This document shows positions 1 to 5,981 of a stretch of DNA of 8,620 nucleotides, piece after piece (the stretch's first letter is position 1; each line of letters starts with the position of its first letter). The position numbers and the translations under genes were made by a program. The notes under the pieces were generated by a model. That model saw only the letters and a list, made by a program, of their open reading frames with translations, was not told the origin of the DNA and searched no databases. This stretch comes from Proteobacteria bacterium UBA7821 (GTDB lineage: Bacteria; Pseudomonadota; Gammaproteobacteria; Comchoanobacterales; Comchoanobacteraceae), in NCBI GenBank assembly GCA_002480165.1, contig DLBP01000046.1, forward strand, positions 1 to 8,620. Reading direction: 5' to 3'.

Positions 1-1072
1 CCATGGGTTGGTTGACATTTTGGCTTGTCCGTTTGAAAAATATGTTTTCGCCACCGCCACCAAGGCGTATGTGTACACTTGGCTTCATATCTTGTAGTTG
101 GGCCGATGCGTATGTGATTGACTCACCAGAGAGTATCACCTCGTCTTTAATCAAAACCGGTGTGTTGAGGTACTGAATAATGGAAGTGTTTGGTATGCCA
201 TAGGTGGGTTCGTTTTGTGTATCGACCATTTGAAACCGCAGTGAGGCATTGGAACCGAGTAATTCTTTTGCTTTAGCGGTGTCTTGAATACCGGGTAGGT
301 CAACACTGATATTGTGTGATCCTTGGCGCTGGATGACTGCTTCTGCAACACCTAGCTCGTTGATTCGGTTATTTAGAATTTGAATCGTTTGGTCTAACGT
401 GTAATCGGTTGTTTGTTCAACGGCACGAGGGTCGGTCTCAAAACTGACCAAAGTACTGGATTTAGATTCATATTTGAGCTCAGGCAGTAAGCGGTTGATG
501 GATTTTTGAAGGTTCTTCCATGCGTCACTCTGTGCGAATTCAATAATGAATCGATGATCTTCGGGTTTTTGTATGACTTGGTAGTTTGTGCCAGCTTGAT
601 CCAGTTCCATGATTAGGCTTTTAAACTGATTGTTCAGTCGATTGTTTATGGCTGAGGGGACATCGACTTTGAGTAGAAAGTGGACACCGCCTTTCAAATC
701 CAAACCCAGCTTCATTGGTTCAGCACCAACAGCTGTCAGCCATTTAGGCGTTTTTTCTGCGGCATTTAGTGCGACGATGGTGTCCTTGTCAAATGATTTG
801 TCGAGTAGCTGCTTAGCCGTGAGTTGTTCTTCGACAGAATTAAACACTATCTTGACTGTTTGGTTGTCTATTCGGCTAGACTGATAGGGTATCTCAGCTT
901 GCTTTAACAAGTTAGAGGCTTGATTGAGTAGGCTGTCTTTGTTCGATTCTTGGCTCAGTATTTGGATGGCAGGGTCTTCTCCGTAGAAGGTAGGCAAAGC
1001 AAATACGATACCAAAAACAAACAATGCGGCCAGCAATACAAAATCTAATGTTGTATACGTTTTTTCTTTCAT
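1..1072 (-). CDS. secD: Protein translocase subunit SecD, N-terminal part (runs off the left edge)
   Basis: SecD works with SecF and YajC on the periplasmic side of SecYEG and uses the proton motive force to help pull exported proteins across the inner membrane. The visible 357 residues cover the first membrane helix (about residues 10-27, followed by the family-typical GEDPA) and most of the large periplasmic P1 domain. Conserved blocks are GLDLKGGVHFLL at 123-134, LGVAEAVIQRQG at 240-251 and VDLPGIQD at 257-264, all closely matching Escherichia coli SecD. The remaining five membrane helices lie beyond the edge; E. coli SecD is about 615 residues. The ATG is one base after the yajC stop and has only a weak ribosome binding site, so translation is probably coupled to yajC. 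secF would be expected next. The reading frame is open throughout. Identification is near certain. Confidence 0.96.
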   Translation of the reverse strand, partial: MKEKTYTTLDFVLLAALFVFGIVFALPTFYGEDPAIQILSQESNKDSLLNQASNLLKQAEIPYQSSRIDNQTVKIVFNSVEEQLTAKQLLDKSFDKDTIVALNAAEKTPKWLTAVGAEPMKLGLDLKGGVHFLLKVDVPSAINNRLNNQFKSLIMELDQAGTNYQVIQKPEDHRFIIEFAQSDAWKNLQKSINRLLPELKYESKSSTLVSFETDPRAVEQTTDYTLDQTIQILNNRINELGVAEAVIQRQGSHNISVDLPGIQDTAKAKELLGSNASLRFQMVDTQNEPTYGIPNTSIIQYLNTPVLIKDEVILSGESITYASAQLQDMKPSVHIRLGGGGENIFFKRTSQNVNQPM

Positions 1073-1073
1073 A

Positions 1074-1376
1074 TTACTTTCTGTAACCTTTGAGTGTTCC
1101 TTTGGGTAGTTTCTCCTCGACGGCCGATTTTTTGACAATTAGGCTATTGTGTTGATTGATGGATAGGTACACAACTTCATCAGCGACATGGCTAACTTTG
1201 CCCATGATGCCACTGGTTGTCACCACTTCATCACCAGTCGACAGACCATTCAGCATGCTGTTTTTTTCACTCATTTCTTGTTGTTGAGGGCGCAAAACAA
1301 GCCAATAGAAAGCCATTGCTAGAGACAGTAGCATGATGATGTTACCGATTGGCAGATCTGGGTTGTCTATTAGCAT
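1074..1376 (-). CDS. yajC: Sec translocon accessory subunit YajC
   Basis: YajC is a small inner-membrane protein that joins SecD and SecF in the SecDF-YajC complex associated with SecYEG. This copy has 100 residues, close to the family's usual 85-115. It has a short N-terminus, one membrane helix at about residues 11-28, the characteristic LRPQQQ immediately after it (28-33), and the cytoplasmic block LSTGDEVVTTSGIMGKV (45-61), which matches the family pattern of L..GD.V.T..G..G.V. A GGAG ribosome binding site (plus-strand bases 1385-1388) sits 8 bases before the ATG, which supports this start. It lies between tgt and secD, as in E. coli and many other gammaproteobacteria. Nothing unusual is seen. 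Confidence 0.95.
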   Translation of the reverse strand: MLIDNPDLPIGNIIMLLSLAMAFYWLVLRPQQQEMSEKNSMLNGLSTGDEVVTTSGIMGKVSHVADEVVYLSINQHNSLIVKKSAVEEKLPKGTLKGYRK

Positions 1377-1440
1377 GTCGCATTCTCCGAATAAGTCACT
1401 TCAACAAAATAAACTTTTTTTTATCTCAGCGCAATAACTG
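1377..1440 (-). other. tgt-yajC intergenic gap with a weak possible promoter
   Basis: This 64-base spacer is the only real gap inside the leftward operon. Read on the minus strand it holds TTGCGC, a 17-base spacer, then TATTTT, which is a poor match to a sigma-70 promoter (3/6 and 4/6). It also holds a run of eight A and the yajC GGAG ribosome binding site. No stem-loop followed by T residues is visible in the direction of transcription, so read-through from tgt into yajC-secD is expected. A secondary promoter for the Sec genes is possible but weakly supported. Confidence 0.25.
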
Positions 1441-2553
1441 TCAGCATTTTTTTTGCATGTCATCTGCAATTTTATCACGTAACAACTCAAGTGTTCCATC
1501 TCGTATGGCATCTCGTATGTCACGCATGAGTCGTTGATAGTAATGAAGGTTATGGATAGAATTCAAGCGAAATCCAAGTAATTCCTTACAACGACTTAGG
1601 TGGTGTAGGTAACCGCGGGTATAATTCTGACAAGTGTAACAGTCGCAAGATTCATCAATTGGTAAGAGGCTATTTGCATGATGGCTATTGCGTATTCTAA
1701 CGATGCCTTGACTGGTAAATAAATGCCCATTTCGAGCATTTCTCGTTGGCATCACACAGTCGAACATGTCCACGCCACGTAATGCGCCTTCGACTAAGTC
1801 AAGCGGTGTGCCAACGCCCATTAGGTACCGAGGTTTGTCTTGTGGCATTTTAGGGGTTAATTCTGACAGAACCTCATACATCATTTCATTTGGCTCTCCA
1901 ACAGCTAACCCGCCAATTGCATAGCCAGGAAAATCCATCGCTTGCTGTTCTAACAGAGAAATCTCTCTTAGATCATGATAAACACCCCCTTGGATGATCG
2001 CAAATAAGTGGTTTTTACCCCCTTGGTGTGCCTGAAAACTGCGTTTGGCCCACCGAATAGACAGTTCCATGGAGCGTTTGGTGGTTTGATAATCTGCGGG
2101 GTATCCCAAACATTGATCAAATACCATGTGTATGTCTGAGTTGAGTTGGTGCTGTATGCCGATGGATGATTCAGGAGTCATGTGAATTTGCTTACCATCA
2201 ATGGGTGATTTAAATGTCACGCCGTCTTCGCTCATGTCCACTTGTCCACCAAGGCTATACACTTGGAAGCCACCTGAGTCTGTTAAAATAGGGCCATCCC
2301 ATCGGTTAAATTCGTGTAGGCCGCCATGCGCTTCAATACAGGCCATGCCAGGCCTTAACATTAGATGAAATGTATTGCCTAGAATGATTTTTGTTTGTGT
2401 TTGTTTGATCTCTTCATTCGAGAGCGATTTGACGGTGGCTCTGGTGCCACATGGCATGAATGTCGGGGTTTCGATGGTTTGTCCACGAAGTGACAGTGTT
2501 CCAAGCCGAGCAAGGCCATGTTGATGTTTGAGCTGGTAAATCTGTTGTGTCAT
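1441..2553 (-). CDS. tgt: Queuine/preQ1 tRNA-guanine transglycosylase
   Basis: Tgt exchanges guanine-34 in the anticodon of tRNA-Asp, -Asn, -His and -Tyr for 7-aminomethyl-7-deazaguanine (preQ1), the base later matured to queuosine. It is a cytoplasmic TIM-barrel enzyme. The 370 residues match the usual bacterial length of about 375. Active-site features are visible: Asp92 in TDSGGFQVYS (the proton-transfer aspartate), Asp265 in DMFDCVMPTRNARNG (the nucleophile), the GGLAVGE substrate loop (214-220), and a zinc site made of Cys303, Cys305, Cys308 and His334 (CDCYTC, then IHN). The start codon overlaps the queA stop as ATGA and has no clear ribosome binding site of its own, which points to translational coupling. 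QueA acts on the Tgt product, so the pair performs two successive tRNA modification steps. It appears intact. Confidence 0.97.
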   Translation of the reverse strand: MTQQIYQLKHQHGLARLGTLSLRGQTIETPTFMPCGTRATVKSLSNEEIKQTQTKIILGNTFHLMLRPGMACIEAHGGLHEFNRWDGPILTDSGGFQVYSLGGQVDMSEDGVTFKSPIDGKQIHMTPESSIGIQHQLNSDIHMVFDQCLGYPADYQTTKRSMELSIRWAKRSFQAHQGGKNHLFAIIQGGVYHDLREISLLEQQAMDFPGYAIGGLAVGEPNEMMYEVLSELTPKMPQDKPRYLMGVGTPLDLVEGALRGVDMFDCVMPTRNARNGHLFTSQGIVRIRNSHHANSLLPIDESCDCYTCQNYTRGYLHHLSRCKELLGFRLNSIHNLHYYQRLMRDIRDAIRDGTLELLRDKIADDMQKKC

Positions 2554-3548
2554 GGGTGTATAAACATCGCATCGCCGTAGCTAAAAAAGTGGTAGTTACA
2601 AGCAATGGCTGTTTGATAAGCTTGCTTGATGTGTGTTTCGGTCGAGAATGCTGATACCAGATCCAGTAGGCTTGACTTGGGTAGATGAAAGTTGGTGATA
2701 AGAGCATCCACTGCCTGAAATTTAAAACCCGGTTTAATCCATAGGTTAGTGGTGTATTGGCCGGGTTGGTTGGCGTGATTGAGGCACCATGACTCAAGTG
2801 CTCGCGTTGTCGTCGTGCCAACAGCAATAATACGCCTACCAGCTTGTTTGGCTTGTTGCCACTGATCAGCGGCCATGGCTGAAATTTCGTAGCGTTCGGT
2901 ATGCAGTTCGGTCTGGCCTGGTTTGATCGGCTTGTAGGTGCCAGCGCCTATGTGAAGCGTGATGGGAATGATGGGGATATTCTTAGATCTAATGGCTTGC
3001 ATGAGCGCATGACTGAAGTGTAAGCCAGCTGTTGGGGCGGCTACAGCGCCAGTTTGCTCAGCATAAACTGTTTGGTAACGTTCGGGATCACTCGGGTGGA
3101 GTGGTCTTTTAATGTAGGGTGGTAGCGGCGTCTGGCCATATTGATTGATTAAATTAAATAAGTCAGTTGATCCGATTAATTTGAGTTGGCATATTTCACC
3201 GCAGCTAATGATTTCTAGCCTGTTGGACTCATCGATAACAATGTGTGTGCCTGGTTTGAGTCGGCTATTGCACTTGAGTAGTGCTGTGAGGGTTGAGGGT
3301 CCGACCACTTGTTCAACCATGATTTCTACCGTTGCGCCTGTTTCTTTTCTGCCGTGTAAGCGAGCAGGCATGACTTTTGTGTTGTTGACAAACAAAACAT
3401 CATTGGTGCTAAGTAGCTGAGTTATTTCGGAAAATTTACCATGCTCAAGCCGGCCTGTAGATTGACACAGCGACATTAATCGAGACTGTGATCGCTCGGT
3501 TAACGGTGTCTGTCGAATCAATTGGCTAGGTAAATTAAAATCAAACAT
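2550..3548 (-). CDS. queA: S-adenosylmethionine:tRNA ribosyltransferase-isomerase QueA
   Basis: QueA transfers and rearranges the ribosyl part of S-adenosylmethionine onto preQ1 already placed in tRNA, giving epoxyqueuosine. It has 332 residues against about 356 in E. coli; the difference is mostly a shorter C-terminus and small loops. Conserved blocks run in the expected order: LFVNNTKVMPARLHGRK (52-68), PLPPYIKRP (141-149), YQTVYAEQTGAVAAPTAGLHF (158-178), LHIGAGTY (198-205), AVGTTTTRALES (242-253), DALITNFHLPKS (281-292) and FFSYGDAMFI (321-330). It is the first gene of the leftward operon. The ATG is preceded by AAAG but no strong ribosome binding site, and an inverted repeat ends three bases upstream of it, so initiation may be affected by secondary structure. 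Its end overlaps tgt by four bases. Confidence 0.97.
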   Translation of the reverse strand: MFDFNLPSQLIRQTPLTERSQSRLMSLCQSTGRLEHGKFSEITQLLSTNDVLFVNNTKVMPARLHGRKETGATVEIMVEQVVGPSTLTALLKCNSRLKPGTHIVIDESNRLEIISCGEICQLKLIGSTDLFNLINQYGQTPLPPYIKRPLHPSDPERYQTVYAEQTGAVAAPTAGLHFSHALMQAIRSKNIPIIPITLHIGAGTYKPIKPGQTELHTERYEISAMAADQWQQAKQAGRRIIAVGTTTTRALESWCLNHANQPGQYTTNLWIKPGFKFQAVDALITNFHLPKSSLLDLVSAFSTETHIKQAYQTAIACNYHFFSYGDAMFIHP

Positions 3549-3551
3549 GGG

Positions 3552-3576
3552 CTTTAGTTTACTGAAATAACTAAAG
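3552..3576. repeat. Perfect 8-base inverted repeat in the queA leader
   Basis: CTTTAGTT (3552-3559) and AACTAAAG (3569-3576) are perfect reverse complements separated by 9 bases. In queA mRNA the hairpin would end three bases before the ATG and would contain the only purine-rich stretch that could serve as a ribosome binding site. It could also be a protein-binding operator between the two divergent promoters. It is not followed by a T-run and is not a convincing terminator. Confidence 0.45.
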
Positions 3577-3578
3577 GG

Positions 3579-3607
3579 TTGTCAATGTTTAATTTTTAAG
3601 CTATTAT
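3579..3607 (+). promoter_or_regulatory. Predicted sigma-70 promoter of the msh-like operon
   Basis: TTGTCA (3579-3584), a 17-base spacer and TATTAT (3602-3607) each match 5 of 6 consensus positions, with ideal spacing. Transcription would start near 3614, giving a leader of about 29 bases to the preferred mshI start. No other convincing promoter is seen within the five-gene rightward operon, whose genes abut or overlap. Confidence 0.6.
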
Positions 3608-3631
3608 ATATAGAGTGATCGTGTTATGCAA
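3603..3631 (-). promoter_or_regulatory. Predicted sigma-70 promoter of the queA-tgt-yajC-secD operon
   Basis: On the minus strand there is a perfect TATAAT (plus bases 3603-3608) with TTGCAT (3626-3631) 17 bases upstream; the -35 is weak (3/6). This would start transcription near 3596 and give a leader of about 48 bases containing the inverted repeat. An alternative is a perfect minus-strand TTGACA (3580-3585) with TAAACT (3556-3561) at 18 bases, but that would start nearly at the queA ATG and leave almost no leader. The first choice is preferred on leader length. Confidence 0.4.
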
Positions 3632-3642
3632 TGGAATGCAAT

Positions 3643-5070
3643 ATGGGAAAGTACTTTATATCTCTGCCCCAAAAAGAAAGACAGTCAAGCGTGGTGTTTG
3701 CCACAGCTGACAAATTGATGTTCATCAATCTTAGTCGAAAAGGCAAGCCTGATTTAAATGTTGGTTCAATTAGTGATGATCAACGATCAGGCCGATTGTG
3801 TTGGCACCACATTAAATGGGTTGTTGATCCATTTTTCTCTGAAAGTACACTAGAAAATGGAGTGATGCCACGTGATGAGAGCGACCTTAAGCGTCAAGCG
3901 ATGGCCAATCGAATGGCTTACAATCATGTGTCCTCCTGTAAAATCGACAATCAGAGTTACTTAATATCGTCCTTGTCCAACCAACAGTACGACAATGAAA
4001 TCAAACAAGCTAAAAGCTATGGATGCCAACCAATTGAGGTGCTAGATGGGCAGATGGTATGGAAGCATTTAGCTGAATTTTACCATTCAGAGTTAGAACA
4101 AGCGACTTATATTATCCCTTGCCGTAATACCGTTGTTGTTGCATCTTATGAACACAACAAGCTTACTTTGTTTAAACAGTTTTTGTATGAGCCAGAAGAT
4201 GGTGAGATTAGAGATTTACTACTAACAGAGGTTATTCCCTACTTACATCACAACCACATAGTTGATAAGCCTGAATCCGTAACGATCATACAATTAGGTG
4301 ACAAATTTAATCAGACAGTCATCGAAGAAATGAAGCTTGACTTTGATGTTGACAAAATGCAGTTGGTCAAAGAGCAATCGTTTCAAGACTTACTGATCCG
4401 TATTTGTGCAACCTTTGTGATTTGTGATACCCAAGTGGCCTATAATAAACGGTTGAAACTACCAGTATTCCCAATGGTGATGTGGTTAATGATTATGGCA
4501 GGTATTGCGTTAGTCAAGGTGGCTGATTACGTTGATATTAAGCAACAAGAGCAAGCGATTATTAGCCAAATCAATTCAGCTGGAACGGTTGAGCCAGTCA
4601 AGCCAGTTTACAAAGCGTTTATACAGAAAAATGTCAAGCAGTCTTTAGAGATTAATGTGAATGATTTACTGAGCTGGATGACACTGTATATACCGAGTAA
4701 CATTTGGTTGACCAATATGTATGTCTCACCATTAAAACAAGATTATTTCTTTTCCGGTTATACACGAGAAATGAATGAGCCGTATATTTTACGCAATGGA
4801 TTGGCGGATCACTTTTCAGTGAATCAAAATTTATTTCAGGTTGATTTCAAGTCGGGTGCTGAATATTTAATCAAGATAAAAGAAAAAAATGAGACGTATA
4901 CCGGCGCACTTGGAAGAAGTCAAAAAGACATTGAAAGTAAGAAAAAAAGAACCCATGTACTGGCACAATATTTTGAGTTGTCGTTTGGTAATGCATCTAA
5001 ACGTAACATGACAGAAACATCCAATAGGCGGAGTGGATCTTCGGGTAAAGTGTTGGATAAGTGGTGGTGA
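3643..5070 (+). CDS. mshI: MshI-like pilus assembly protein (PilM-like cytoplasmic part fused to PilN-like periplasmic part)
   Basis: Probable inner-membrane component of an MSHA-type type IV pilus, equivalent to PilM plus PilN or to GspL of type II secretion. Numbering is for the 475-residue product starting at 3643. Residues 1-270 are a soluble, poorly conserved cytoplasmic domain with no nucleotide motif I can name. One membrane helix is at about 273-296. The periplasmic part carries a recognisable PilN signature at about 341-411: NDLLSWMTLYIPSNIWLTNM followed by a SGY.REMNEPYILRNGL stretch. The C-terminal 27 residues (449-475) are basic and Ser/Arg-rich. I prefer 3643 because GGA lies 7 bases upstream; the in-frame ATG at 3631 would add four residues and has no ribosome binding site. 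mshJ starts one base after the stop. The symbol rests on architecture, the PilN signature and gene order; overall similarity to known MshI looks low. Confidence 0.72.
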   Translation: MGKYFISLPQKERQSSVVFATADKLMFINLSRKGKPDLNVGSISDDQRSGRLCWHHIKWVVDPFFSESTLENGVMPRDESDLKRQAMANRMAYNHVSSCKIDNQSYLISSLSNQQYDNEIKQAKSYGCQPIEVLDGQMVWKHLAEFYHSELEQATYIIPCRNTVVVASYEHNKLTLFKQFLYEPEDGEIRDLLLTEVIPYLHHNHIVDKPESVTIIQLGDKFNQTVIEEMKLDFDVDKMQLVKEQSFQDLLIRICATFVICDTQVAYNKRLKLPVFPMVMWLMIMAGIALVKVADYVDIKQQEQAIISQINSAGTVEPVKPVYKAFIQKNVKQSLEINVNDLLSWMTLYIPSNIWLTNMYVSPLKQDYFFSGYTREMNEPYILRNGLADHFSVNQNLFQVDFKSGAEYLIKIKEKNETYTGALGRSQKDIESKKKRTHVLAQYFELSFGNASKRNMTETSNRRSGSSGKVLDKWW

Positions 5071-5071
5071 T

Positions 5072-5593
5072 ATGATTAAGGTGACAACAACGGCTGTTTC
5101 AGATTTATTGATTAAATGCATTTGCATCGGGTTGTGTTATGTTACTTTGGATACCATCATTCATCAGCAAGATAATCGATCAAGCTACCAAAGAGAGCTT
5201 GATGGCATAACTCAATTACAAAGAAATAATCAAGCCATGCTCAATCGAAATCGTGACACAATCTATCATTTGGCCGATAAAGATTTATTTCGTGTTGAAG
5301 AGTTGGAGAGCCTGATTAGAGAGTTCATCGAATCACAAAAGAATTTGGTGATGACAGAAAAAAGTATTGAACAAAACCCGCGTGCTGCAAGACAGTTACT
5401 GGTTAATCCAGATAGAAGTATATTTGTCTATGAGGTCAATATTGGTTTTGTGGGGAGTTTTCTAGATTTGAAAATGATTTTGTATCAACTAAGCCAAGTC
5501 GACAAGCTAATTATCATGAATGATGTTAAGTTCGATGCGGGTGATTTTCCAGTGAATAGAGCGAGGGTGAGTTTCTATGCGTTTGCCATCTAA
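5072..5593 (+). CDS. mshJ: MshJ-like (PilO/GspM-type) pilus assembly protein
   Basis: Predicted 173-residue bitopic inner-membrane protein of the pilus alignment complex, expected to pair with the PilN-like part of the preceding product. It has a short cytoplasmic N-terminus, a membrane helix at about 11-30, a long polar and probably coiled-coil stretch at about 31-95 (many Gln, Asn, Arg, Glu, Leu), and a C-terminal PilO-like ferredoxin-type fold at about 117-173 with VYEVNIGFVGSFLDLKMIL, then LSQVDKLIIMNDVKF and the closing strand ARVSFYAFAI. A longer reading from GTG 5033 is possible, but it would overlap mshI by 38 bases, so the ATG at 5072, with GGTGG 5 bases upstream, is preferred. Its end overlaps the next gene by 17 bases. 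The assignment is by fold pattern and position, not by strong sequence identity. Confidence 0.68.
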   Translation: MIKVTTTAVSDLLIKCICIGLCYVTLDTIIHQQDNRSSYQRELDGITQLQRNNQAMLNRNRDTIYHLADKDLFRVEELESLIREFIESQKNLVMTEKSIEQNPRAARQLLVNPDRSIFVYEVNIGFVGSFLDLKMILYQLSQVDKLIIMNDVKFDAGDFPVNRARVSFYAFAI

Positions 5594-5981
5594 GTTAGTG
5601 TTGATGATGCTGTGCCTGAGTCCATTGTGTGCTAAAGTATTGCGTGATCCATTTCTACCATTGTTCATTACCAACCCAATCACGGTCGAAGAAAAAACAT
5701 TTGGTGAAACGTTCATCTATCAGCCGATGAAGTATCTGCTGGACCCCGCTTTAATTATCTGTGTCGAGCCCAAAATGCTTGTCGTCTCTGGTACGACATT
5801 AAGAGAAGGTGATTGGATCGATGAGCAATTAAAATTAGTTTATATTGGCTGTGATAGTTACACAGTTAGCTTTGCTGAGCTTGAAATTGTATTGCCTTAT
5901 GGATCAACAGCATTTAGCCCAGTTTTAGTACCGTCAACAGGTGATGAGAGCAATATTAGTGAGGTCAATGATGAATTTTAG
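5577..5981 (+). CDS. mshK: MshK-like (PilP/GspC-type) periplasmic pilus assembly protein
   Basis: Predicted 134-residue exported protein that links the inner-membrane complex to the secretin, as PilP and GspC do. A signal peptide is clear: a positive start (MRLPSK), a hydrophobic core at 7-17, and probable cleavage after LCA at 17-19. The mature start LRDPFLP (22-28) resembles the DP..P motif found near the start of MshK and PilP proteins. Residues 55-108 have the alternating strand pattern of a small GspC homology-region-like domain, including GTTLREGDWID (72-82) and LVYIG (87-91). The last 26 residues are acidic and probably disordered. GGTGA lies 6 bases before the ATG. The gene overlaps mshJ by 17 bases and mshL by 11. 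Identification depends heavily on its place between MshJ- and MshL-like genes. Confidence 0.66.
   Translation: MRLPSKLVLMMLCLSPLCAKVLRDPFLPLFITNPITVEEKTFGETFIYQPMKYLLDPALIICVEPKMLVVSGTTLREGDWIDEQLKLVYIGCDSYTVSFAELEIVLPYGSTAFSPVLVPSTGDESNISEVNDEF
5961..5964 (+). promoter_or_regulatory. Ribosome binding site that decides the mshL start
   Basis: GAGG here is 6 bases before the ATG at 5971, an ideal spacing, but only 3 bases before the ATG at 5968 and downstream of the earlier GTG 5941 and ATG 5944. It therefore favours 5971 as the real start and gives a compact lipoprotein signal peptide. Confidence 0.6.

Noticed and set aside
630..884. An 84-codon plus-strand open frame inside secD
   Set aside because: It is antisense to the conserved periplasmic domain of SecD, with no promoter or ribosome binding site support.
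1415..1422. Run of eight T on the plus strand between tgt and yajC, as a terminator
   Set aside because: In the direction of transcription (minus) it is an A-run, with no preceding GC-rich stem; nothing on the plus strand here would need terminating.
2414..2827. A 137-codon minus-strand open frame spanning the tgt-queA junction
   Set aside because: It lies in another frame over two well-identified enzymes, and its product has no coherent motif; it is a shadow.
3145..3420. A 91-codon plus-strand open frame antisense to queA
   Set aside because: The opposite strand encodes clear QueA sequence; codon structure explains the open frame.
3549..3600. preQ1 riboswitch in front of queA
   Set aside because: Only a simple 8-base hairpin is visible, with no second stem or A-rich tail arranged as in a preQ1 pseudoknot.
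3631..3642. mshI start at the ATG at 3631
   Set aside because: No ribosome binding site at a usable distance, whereas GGA lies 7 bases before the ATG at 3643. The four-residue difference remains uncertain.
5033..5071. GTG start for mshJ at 5033, adding 13 residues
   Set aside because: It would overlap the end of mshI and add a non-family N-terminus; the ATG at 5072 gives the expected short cytoplasmic tip before the membrane helix.
5941..5970. Earlier starts of the secretin (5941, 5944, 5968)
   Set aside because: The GAGG site is correctly spaced only for 5971, and the shorter form gives a normal lipoprotein signal peptide.
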